NCBI GenBank assembly: GCA_021234155.1
Contig: JAJEKV010000091.1
Span: 1,185,501-1,249,500, forward strand
Origin: Isoetes taiwanensis
Lineage: Eukaryota > Streptophyta > Lycopodiopsida > Isoetales > Isoetaceae
Length of the DNA stretch: 64,000 nt
Direction: 5' to 3'
Below the pieces are notes generated by a model. The model made no database searches. It was not told the DNA's origin and worked only from the letters and a program-made list of their open reading frames with translations. Shown piece after piece: positions 55,128 through 64,000 of the stretch; within the stretch, counting starts at the first letter, position 1; each line of letters starts with the position of its first letter. Made by a program: the position numbers and the translations under genes.

Positions 55128-57328
55128 CCTTTTAAATATGTTCAAACAGACTTTAACCTTCCATGGACTTTTGCAAAGACCACTTCGGGCCAATATGCAG
55201 CCTTAAGCCAAAACAGGTGTACATTTGACTTAAGCCTTAAAATGGTTAACATTTATCCACGCAAACGAAATTACCAGATTCTACAGTCTATAAGAAGTTC
55301 CCAATCCTCTAGAGCTTATGAACATAGTTTCACACAAAGTTCTCCATAAATCCTTGTATTACCAATGTTAAACTACTTTTTTAAGTCTAAAAGACTGTTT
55401 TCCTAGACTGGAATGAACATATCCAAAGAACTTAAATTATACAAATTCTCAAACCTAAATCATTTGATAGGAAAACTCTGCCCTTAGCCAGCATAGTAAT
55501 TACAAAATAGTTTCAACGCCCAAGGGACATTACCATACTTAACCAACGAAGTAATAGACTGTTTTATTTTTCAGTTTAAGCCAACATAATAATTACAAAA
55601 TAGTTTCAAGGCCCAAAGGACATTACCATACTTAACCAACGAAGTAATAGACTGTTTTATTTTTCAGTTTAACCTTCTATAATTTGTCACCTTGTCATGT
55701 AAGCTTTTCCACCTTGAAATAATGGGAAAACACACATAAGCAAGAAATCCCGTTACCTGCAGTGAAACCAGAGGACAGTTAGCCTAAGAAGGGTAAGAGC
55801 CTAAGTCACTAACAGGTAAGCTTAGATTTCTTGGGCTTTTCGCCCTTCACCTTGGATGTAATCCTCAACACAATAGAAAGATAGCAAAGAATGCTTAACT
55901 TACTCTGCCTTTAACATATAGTTCACAAGCAATTTTAATGTTAGCCTGCATGTTAATCCTCCCATACATCTATCATTTTATCTGGCCCAGCAAGCATAGG
56001 ATGCTTATGTTTAGAGTATCTGATATTGGCCTTGGCCTTGAGTGCTTTATAAACTGCCCTCTACTTATTGGCAGCAGAAAATCTTATCAGCAGAAAATAT
56101 TTAAAGTACACTGCCCTAAACATTTAACCTACATGCATCCATAATTTCTATTCATGCATGTTACTAGAGGCATTCCAAATGGATAACACAAAGTTTGAAA
56201 GGTTTGTTCCAGGTAAAATCTGGTGTACCCCCAGCATGTGGGAGCCATCTGCTCAATGTATGATGCTGCATCAAGAATGCAGAAATGTTCACAGTTTTTT
56301 TTTTGGTCTTTTCCCAAGGCCACCCTGATCAGCATATAAAAGTGAAGCCATCACTACATTTATGTAAGATTTTATAGAGATATATCTTCGGAGCATGCAT
56401 TTCCTGTGGTATATACTCCATACCCTCCATCAAACTGATAATCCAAAACAGAATCAAAACAGAATTGCCATTTATAAGTGTGAAACTGCAATATTTTCCA
56501 CTACCTAATACCCAGCAAATGCATGGTTTTCTATAATTTGGTGCTTTCAGGTTCTAGCTTCTGCAACATGTTCTATTATTATTCTCCATTCTAGCTTCGT
56601 GAATTCAGTTACTGCTACTTTGAATTCATCTAACTTTCCACCCACCATTTTCTTCTCTGCCATCAAAGTTACCAGACTGCTCAGATTCTGCCACACTTTA
56701 ATTTTCTTTAGTTTTGCCCTCCCACGTGAAGTACGGTCATCTTCTGCTACCAGCAAGTCCTTATACTGCATTTCGCATTAACAGTGCACCTTTAAAGCTC
56801 TGGCATACCAGTAAGCAGGAAACCTGTAGCAAATTGATGCATCAAATAGCCAGCTATCTAAGCCGCCGGTACCACATCGGAATACCCTAATTAGGGTTCA
56901 AAAAAAGGTTCAGGCCTTGTTGGAAATTTTCAGTCGAAACCCTAGAACTTGAACAATAGTTATTTTTATTTTCTGACCATTGTCTTGACAATTATCGAGT
57001 GCTCCTTCTAAGGATACTCATTTATTGTGATTACACGTTCACCATTGTCACCAAACAACACTTCCCAAGATCAAATATACACTATTACCAATTTTCATGT
57101 ATCTGCCTCACAATGTGCGGCTTTGCTAGTAAGCACTGCAGTGAACACCCTATTGCCGTTTCCACATATGCTTCATTTGTCATTGCCATATGCTTCATTT
57201 GTTCCTGTGTTAGCACAAATGTAACAAGTCAAATAAATCCATGTAACGTGTGTACTTGTACCAACCTTTGTCAAGCTCGATTCATTTATTACCAGCATGT
57301 ATCAAGTGTAAATGTATATTATAATAAC
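55128..57328. repeat. 3.6-kb tandem unit, copy 3, shortened and block-substituted
   Basis: Follows copies 1 and 2 until ~56592, where 'ctccattct' is followed by 177 unrelated bases. It resumes at 56769 ('atttcgcattaacagtgcacc') and ends at ~57328 ('tatattataata') beside another A-run. About 930 bp present in copies 1 and 2, including the 73-codon ORF, is missing. Confidence 0.9.
56592..56768 (-). other. 177-bp substituted block with open minus frame
   Basis: The minus frame reads from ATGCAG (56771): KDLLVAEDDRTSRGRAKLKK, then IKVWQNLSSLVTLMAEKKMV and GGKLDEFKVAVTEF, helical and charged, coiled-coil-like. The same style of sequence occurs in minus-strand fragments at 57728-58330. It may be a remnant of the original locus into which the repeats expanded. 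No family recognised. Confidence 0.35.
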
Positions 57329-58740
57329 AAAAAAAAAAAGAGAAGTGTTACGATCCTTTTCATTATCTCTGGTTCATTCAGAAATTTGTGCGCTTGCATA
57401 CCCAAAAACAATTCTATTTCAGGTAGCACATCAAGGAGGAAAGGTCAGAAAGATTCAGTCTTGGGGAAGAGAAAGATTCAGTTCTGGGGAAAGCCGTTTC
57501 TATTCCAACTGTCAAAGAAGCTTTCTTCTTCTCATATTTTATAGAGGGCCTGCACTTTGGCATGCCCCCTTTTATGACCCACAATCAATTCACAGGCCGA
57601 TTTATCCAGGGCAAGTCACCTACTTCTTATTGAAGTTCTTCATCTGTAAAACTTTTATCTAAGAAAGAAGTAGAGATCTTTTCCAAAGGGAATGCAACAC
57701 ATTTTATCAAGTCAATCTTAGCACCTGCATCACAGTATAGCCAGTTTAATTGGAGCAACAGATTTATTCTAGAGCATCTCCAGCCCTACCGGGGTATTCT
57801 TTGGTGCACAGATTAAGGTGAAGCATCCATCCTTTCTGAGTATACAGCCAAAGCCTGCAGATCTATAACACAAGAACATCCCTTTTGGAAGCATACTAGC
57901 CTGGATTTCTTAAGTAGTGGCAATTATTCTGAGTTCAAGCTTGTCCACAGAAGTGACTGTTCTTCCTCAAGATCTTTTAGCTCCTTCTTAAGTCTGATTT
58001 TACATGGGACCTGGTCATTAGTAGATGTAGGGATCATTGCTTTTTGTACCTTGTTCATGTGTCAAGTTTCCATCTGACAATCTACTCCAAATCTTTAATT
58101 TCTACCTTTAACTCACAATTAAACGTTTTTCAGCCTCTTCCAACATCATTTTCTATACTTCGGGGGTCTTCTCATTGCCTTTCAACTTACTTCCTATTGC
58201 TTCTAGATTCTTTGCGACAAGTAAAATTGCTTTTCCAATCTCCTGCACTGCTTTCTTTAAGATCTTTATGTTTTCATCAGATGTTTTATTCTCACTTGAA
58301 CAGGCCACCTTTGCCTTTACCGTCATTTAACTTTTCTTAACATATGCTTCACCAACTGCCTGTATTTTTATTTGTCTATTGTTGTGGTATCTTTGGCATT
58401 GCGTAACAAATGCAGTCTAGTTTTCTTCATGTTCTTCAGGTTTAACTATTGTTCTAGTGCAATATTCAAATGTAAAAGAAAAGGCCAGTTGTTTTCTTAC
58501 TTGTTTATTGTGACCTCTCTTGAAAATGCTCCTTTGCACAATACCATTTTATCTCTCTCTCAAAACAAAATCCCAATCTCATGCCATAACATTATTTTTC
58601 AGCCAATTTTCTTTCTCATGGAGCTTCTCTCCCAATTGCACAGACCTTTGATGCTTATGAAAATCATCCTCTCTCCATCCCTCCATCATCAGCCATCCTC
58701 CACTGATTTGAGTTTTTGTGCACAGGGAAAAAGAAGGGAG
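57329..58740 (-). pseudogene. Decayed coiled-coil coding remnants (minus), otherwise non-coding
   Basis: On the minus strand at ~57930-58000 'KIRLKKELKDLEEEQSLLW', and at ~58150-58285 'ENIKILKKAVQEIGKAILLV' followed by 'KNLEAIGSKLKGNEKTPE', can be read between stops. These heptad-like stretches suggest a former coiled-coil protein gene. No domain was recognised and no start can be chosen. The plus ORFs here are not supported. Confidence 0.25.
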
Positions 58741-60397
58741 AAGGTTGTGACAGGCTTTAACGTCCGCAATTTTTAGTACTTAAAGTGCTGAAAAGCTTTG
58801 CCAAAAATTGCGCCTCACTAGCGATTTTACACCCATATGAGGGCATGATTGGGGGAGACATATTACAGAAGGCTAGATTTGCGAAAAAGAAGCTTATGGC
58901 TTTTCTAGGTGACATTCCAAGGGGCATCCCACCTCATACTTTTGCTCAAAAATGGAGGCAGACATTCAGGAAGTGGAGAATTTATTCTAGGCCATCTCTC
59001 TGAGATGCATGGGCCAATGATCCCTCTCGATTCAGCCCCTCTTATGAAGGAGAAATACAAGGAAGCAGTACGTGATACCAAGAGCTCTTTCTCATTGTCC
59101 AACAAAGGTGCCGGTAGTAATAAGTCCTCTTGAGCACAAGCTATTAAATCAATTGTACAAATCAAGCGTTAAGCACCAAAGCATGTTGGTCCAGCTAAGT
59201 GGGCAAATCCTAACCAAACTCAGGGTGCACGACAATTGAATGACTCTGTTTGGCAAGTAGCTCAATTTAGTTTGAGTGATTGGTTGAGAAAGGATTTAAC
59301 TTTGCTTTATAATGATAGAGTTTGCAGGAGCTATCTCTTTTGTCCACAGGGGCAATAAAGTGGACATGATCATGCTTAAAAATTGATACTTCCAAGTCAG
59401 CCTCATCAATTCCATGTAGTTGAAGATATCGGGAATGTTCCATCTGGTAGGCATATGGGTTAACTGTCGTTGTGTAAATCGGCCATACTTAGAAAATTTG
59501 GTGTTATATTCTGTTATCGGCTATTCGACAGGAAGATATTTTGATCTCAGAATCATCTTCGGGTGGTTGACTGTACTCTCGCTTCTTTTTCATCATGTTT
59601 AAGAATGCAAAAGATATAGACAAATTGGTAATTAGGGTTGCGGTATTGTTGTTCTCTTTTAGAATTACTTCCTAGGATTCTCCTTTAAAATGCCTCTTAA
59701 GCCTAAGGTTCCTTGGGTTCCAGTTAGTTGATTTGCCTCCTGAACTTCTTGTACCATCTTTTCTAAACTCTATTGCAAAGGCCTTGGATGTTCACATTGC
59801 ACATTCTATGTTCGGGGTGTCACGATTTGTGTGGCTCTTCCAGTGAATAAGGATATTCCCAAGCAGGTAATCATTCAGAGTGGTTAGTTTTATTCTCGCT
59901 TTTAAATGCTGCAGATTTGCCCTGTTGGTTTCGTTCCATCAATTACTTGCTTCGTGTTCTCTTGCTTCTAGGGCCTCTTCATTCCATGCCCCCACTAGCA
60001 TGTTTAGTAGGCCGGTCCTGAATACTTTTTAACCCAATGCATATGGCTCACCCCCTTGTCAACCTAATCATGTCCATGTTTCGTCTTCCAATGGTTTGTC
60101 ATTCCAACATACTCGCGTAGCTTCCTCTGATTCATCTGCCTTTTCCTCCTCTTCTTCATCTCCCCCATCCCATCAATCAATGGTTGAATGCTCTGCTCTT
60201 CCTTTGCCTTCTCTTCATTTTTCCAAGGTCAGCTTGAATGGATTGAAGTGATCTCTAGGAGATATAAACATAGCAAACAACTTGGATGGGCTGATGAGGT
60301 TGAAAATGCAAGTCCACCCTCACCTAAGGTGTTGTTAATGGCGACTCAGCATTTGTTTCAGATGCTTCTCTTTATGGTGACATAGTTTTGCAGCCTG
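58741..60397 (+). pseudogene. L1-type LINE ORF1 (DUF4283-like), decayed
   Basis: Plus-strand fragments fit plant LINE ORF1: 'LPPELLVPSFLNSIAKALDV' (~59734) and, one frame over, ICVALPVNKDIPKQV (~59824-59871), matching the 'RvCV.idl.k.lP' strand of DUF4283-type proteins. An N-terminal fragment at 58785-59003 has 'GDIPRGIPPHTFAQKWRQTF'. Multiple stops and frameshifts. ORF1 would bind the element's RNA. Confidence 0.5.
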
Positions 60398-60622
60398 TTG
60401 ATCAATGGCAGTGGTGGTATACAATGCTATGCCCCAGAGCTTCAAAAAGGGAAAGAAAAAACGTATACTAGATCAAGTTCTCTTGCCATAAATATTGTTA
60501 GTTGGAATGTAAGAGGTCTTAAGTCCCTTTTTACAAAAAGATCTAGGGTTGCACATGTAGTTAGAAGGCTTGTTCCACAGATTCTATATCTACAAGCACA
60601 TAAATGTCATAGAGACTATTGA
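60398..60622 (+). pseudogene. L1-type LINE endonuclease N-terminus, truncated
   Basis: Starts with ATG and contains NIVSWNVRGLKSLFTKRSRV (SWNVRGL 60500-60520) and ILYLQAHK where LQEHK is expected, the first two motifs of the APE-type endonuclease. The frame ends at 60622 and no GDFN or RT motif follows, so the copy is truncated at its 3' side, the reverse of the usual 5' truncation. Confidence 0.6.
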
Positions 60623-62082
60623 TTTCTTAAATAAGGGTCGGTAACATATTGGGTTCGCAAGTGTTTCTAGTCAAACCGGGATGATACTTTCATTTCATGA
60701 TTGTTGGACACCAAAGTAGATTTCACAACAAAGGATAAGTGGATTAGATGAGGAAAATGGTGATATGGGGCTTTGCATTAGTTGAAAGTTTTTGAACCAG
60801 AAAATGGACACTAAAATGGAAATGCAATTCATTTGTAACTGCTAGGTGGCGAAGAGTTGGGTTGATTAAGTCTTGCACCAGCCATGGATAACTAAACTCG
60901 TGTAAGAGAAGCTGCAACTAGTTTAGATCTTCGATGCACGATGCATATAATTTGTAATAGACACCAGATAAGAAGTTCAGGATAGAAATATTAGCTTATC
61001 ATAGTTTCTCCAATAATCCACAAATTTGTAGTAGACACCAGATAAGAAGTTCATGTTAGAAATATTAGCTTAAGTTCATGTTAGAAATATTAGCTTATCA
61101 CAGTTTCTCCACTAAACCGCAATCGCAGGGACGATTGAAGCATATTAAAACAAGCATTAAAGACATACTACAAAATGAAGACATCAACATTTTCAATTTC
61201 AGAAACTGAATCACAAGCATTAAATGGTACAATTACAAATCAAGCAAGCTCTATAAATCTGTATGAAGCATTAATTCAGCTTATTCTTCTAGTAAAATAA
61301 AATCACACATTTAATCGCGACAAAAGCAAGAGGTATAGTACCTGTGTGCATTCTTGTTTACAAAAGGAGACTTCTGCGCATCTGCAGCTGAATCGCAATA
61401 AGCAGAGAAACGAAAATGAGTAAGCTACAAGTCGACTGAGTTACAAGGGGAGTGGAAAAGGTATTACGATTTAGAGAAAGAGAAAGCTTGGTTACGAGAC
61501 CCAGAGTAACTCCAAAACCCACAAGAAACGGTTAATTTTCCTGAGCCAGTTCCTTGCATACAACACTTAGAGGTTTGCCCACCACCATAGCTGATCACTT
61601 GCCTTTTACTAATGTACATGTCATGTGAAGAGAAATAACGTATCAGCAATCATATACCACATTAACAAAATGAACATAACAGTCCCAAGAATTTGTTGGC
61701 ACAAAGATATTGCTGCTACAGGTACTTTTAGAGTCTACAAAGAAGACTTTGATCACAAAATCACAGTTAAAGTCTACAATGAAAAGCATCTTGGTGAATC
61801 CGATTGCTAGATCTCTTGCCATGTGCCTGCAATTGTCCTCGAAGGGTAAGAATTTGGGTATTTCTCGGCCTTTCTCTGCTAGAATTTAATTTCTTTGCCT
61901 TAGAATTCTTCGTCTTCTCTTTCTTGTTTGCATTTCCGGCTCATCTCTCTGCTTTTTGTCCTTCTGTTGTTTCACCCTGTGCTTTTTCTCATAATGTCTC
62001 CAAATATTCAAAATCACCCGTATACATCTAAAAACCTAATTGCAAACTCCCTCATTTTTTTTGCATAAGTTTATGCTTCTCT
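60623..62082. other. Non-coding stretch with a small minisatellite
   Basis: 60948-61116 contains overlapping repeats of 'agacaccagataagaagttc' and 'tagaaatattagctta' (three partial copies). A 61-codon plus frame at 61625-61810 lacks recognisable features. The stretch ends at the LTR boundary. Confidence 0.45.
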
Positions 62083-63582
62083 TGTGACGTTCCAGTACGA
62101 TATACGGTCTCAAGATGTATACCGTACTGCACCGTCACGCATACACGCCGTCCAATCGACGTGTACGCCGACGTGTACCCAAGCAAGGTCGCCCTAGGGG
62201 GCAACTTGCAATGGTGCGCACACTTAGAAATGCGCGCACTTTTAGACCTTTAACCCATTAAAGGTAGACCAAGGGTCATGGAAACCCTAAACCTAACTGA
62301 TAGCCTACATAAGGCACCAAACCCTAACTTTCCCTTTTCGCCCACAGACCTTCCGGAGCTCCGGGATTCGGCGCCGAGGAGTCAATTCCAACTCCCACGA
62401 TCGTCCAGGTGCGCCCGGCTTGTCGGATCGTCCTCCCGACCGCATTTGAGGCGAGCAGAGACATGGACACCTTTGGATCGAGAGGAGTGAACCGGGGATC
62501 GTATTTAGTCGATTGAATAGCCTAAACCTTATTCCAACCTTGAACCAGTAGGTTTAACCTATTAAATCACCCCTAGTAGCCAAGCGGATCCCGAGATTGA
62601 CTCTAACTAAAGAACCTAACTCTATGTATGATATAGATTAGTTCTTATTCTTTAGTTCTATGATGATGTGATGGGACGGATGAATTACGTGAACTCTTTG
62701 TATTGGGAAGGGGGTAGAGACTTGAAGCTTAGTAGATGATGCTCCTAGATAGTCCCTCTTAGTGCATTACTAGATTTCGCCTGTGTACAAGAACCCCACG
62801 GTTGTGGGTGAAGGGGCCAGACCGGCTTAGAATGAGGTTCGTGTTTCGACCCTTGACCGATCCCTCCGGTGTGTAAGGCCTCACAGGGGATCCCGAGTGA
62901 CTAGGTCTAATGGCTTGCCACCGAGTGTGGGTAAGGCATGGGCTCGACACACCGTGGGGTGGAGTTCACCTTCCGGTGGGTTAAGTCGAATAAGGGCAAG
63001 TGGCCCTCTAGTCACCTTGGGTCAGCATGTAGATCTCTCGGAGGGAGTGATCCCTACCGCCCCATCGGGATTGGGGAGATGTAACCCCAGGGAATAGCCC
63101 CTTTGGCTATGCACCCGTGCTGGCTTCTGATGGGAGTCCCAACACTTTTCAACCTACTCGCAAAGTGTGCACGGGGAGGGGCGGATGGAGTGGACAACCC
63201 AATGCCATGTTCTTATGCCAGCCCAATCCATTGTCATGATTCATGCGCAATGAACTCTGGAGGCCCAAGCTTGTCAGTCTATCCCTGTGTCTGAGCCTTG
63301 GGTAGGAACTTCCTTTGTATTGTGCTGATCTTTGTCTATGCAGATATGTGGTGAGCCATCCTTCGAGATGGTCATGATGTGCTTTGATGTATATGTACTT
63401 ACATATGTTTACGCTTCCGCAGCTAGGTAGGCCCTGAGGGAGACAGGGTAAATGACACCTTCATTCTTCCCACTGGATTGCAGTGATGTGTGGAGGGCCT
63501 TGTATCAGCGTGGAGCTGGTATAGGGGATGAACTCCTGTTTGTATACGATGAGTGCACCGTATATGAGTAGGGGACGTCACA
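62083..63582 (+). mobile_element. Complete 5' LTR of an LTR retrotransposon (1500 bp)
   Basis: It starts TGTGACGTTCC and ends GGGGACGTCACA: an 8-bp perfect terminal inverted repeat (TGTGACGT/ACGTCACA) with canonical TG..CA ends. Followed by one base and a tRNA-iMet primer site, which fixes the 3' boundary. The same family as the LTRs at 1-238, 12510-14154 and 22040-23648, sharing 'ttgtattgggaagggggtag' and 'ggggcggatggagtgg'. Copia or gypsy cannot be decided, because pol lies outside the window. Confidence 0.92.
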
Positions 63583-63583
63583 A

Positions 63584-63595
63584 TGGTATCAGAGC
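63584..63595 (+). other. Primer binding site, initiator-Met tRNA type
   Basis: TGGTATCAGAGC is the classic plant retrotransposon primer site, complementary to the 3' end of tRNA-iMet. It starts one base after the LTR. It primes minus-strand DNA synthesis. Confidence 0.92.
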
Positions 63596-64000
63596 GATGT
63601 TCTTGGAGACCAAGAGCAAAGCACTGACCATGCTCCCAGTAGTACTAACTTGATAGGATCCTCAAGCCTCGAAAAGTGGGAAATTTTTTTCTCATTTTTG
63701 GTAGTTTATGCTAAGCTAGTAATAGTTAAGTAAATTGGAACTTAATAAGACTAAAAAGAATGAGCCAAAACCTCCTCAGGCAAGGTGGTCTCACAGCTCG
63801 CGCCTGGTCAAAGAACTAAACTTTAGTTTTTGAGCGAGGCGCAAGCTGTGAGACATCGAGCCAAGATCACTCAAACTTGATGAATTTGAGAAAAGTAATA
63901 TAGTAAGGCTAGTTCCAAGATAGGAATTAGTTAGAATAGCATGTTTAAATTACTTAAATTACTTAAAAATGTGCAAGATCTCACAGCTCGCGCCTGGTCA
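63596..64000 (+). mobile_element. Start of the retrotransposon internal region (leader with repeats)
   Basis: No gag frame is visible yet. CTCACAGCTCGCGCC (63790-63804) is matched in reverse complement, with one change, by 63838-63852. The same 'ctcacagctcgcgcctggtc' starts again at ~63980, at the window end, so ~190-bp repeats with hairpins occupy the leader. This could be a packaging or structural RNA region, or a nested repeat. Confidence 0.6.

Noticed and set aside
1-64000. tRNA, rRNA, snoRNA genes
   Set aside because: No A/B-box cloverleaf, rRNA or box C/D sequence could be recognised on reading; a tRNAscan/Infernal run would be decisive.

Overview
The window looks like repeat-dominated nuclear DNA of a land plant, probably a seed-free plant such as a fern. 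The evidence is one intron-free PLS-class PPR open reading frame, plant L1-type LINE domains, a DUF7869-type gene relic, and LTR retrotransposon ends with an initiator-Met tRNA primer site. The fern assignment is inference; no rRNA, tRNA or organellar gene was recognised. PPR is the only long intact gene. Almost everything else is mobile or tandemly repeated sequence.

Layout. 1-238 is the 3' end of an LTR. 2508-4868 (minus) is the PPR gene. 5113-5490 holds strong foldback sequences. 7814-10745 (minus) carries the decayed reading frame of a large unrecognised protein, followed by 60-bp hairpin repeats at 10835-11058. About 11.8-32.1 kb is a tandem array of roughly 2.6-kb units. Each unit carries minus-strand remnants of a protein with an acidic linker and a DGQH motif resembling the ParB/sulfiredoxin superfamily, plus a block of 60-bp hairpin repeats. 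Two units carry a solo LTR at the same site (the first with a clean 5-bp target duplication) and one carries a small MITE. 17895-20035 is not natural-looking: short patches of two different unit sequences alternate, as expected of a consensus or polishing chimera.

32095-43460 is a three-level nest. A plant L1-type LINE is interrupted by an insertion flanked by a 3-bp TAA duplication, and that insertion contains a GC-rich, frameshifted LINE with ORF1, APE-type endonuclease and RT. 43467-46091 is a DUF7869-type gene relic with a recognisable intron. 46850-47232 is a candidate two-exon gene. 47879-57328 is a near-identical triplication of a 3.6-kb unit, the third copy being shorter and carrying a block substitution. 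58741-60620 is the 5' part of another L1 LINE. 62083-63582 is a complete LTR followed by a tRNA-iMet primer site, so the window ends inside an LTR retrotransposon.

How parts relate. The LTRs at 1-238, 12510-14154, 22040-23648 and 62083-63582 belong to one superfamily. The hairpin repeats link the 7.8-11.1 kb pseudogene with the array, and I infer that the array holds the N-terminal half and 7.8-10.7 kb the C-terminal half of one gene family, with the hairpin block between them. All identity statements are by eye.
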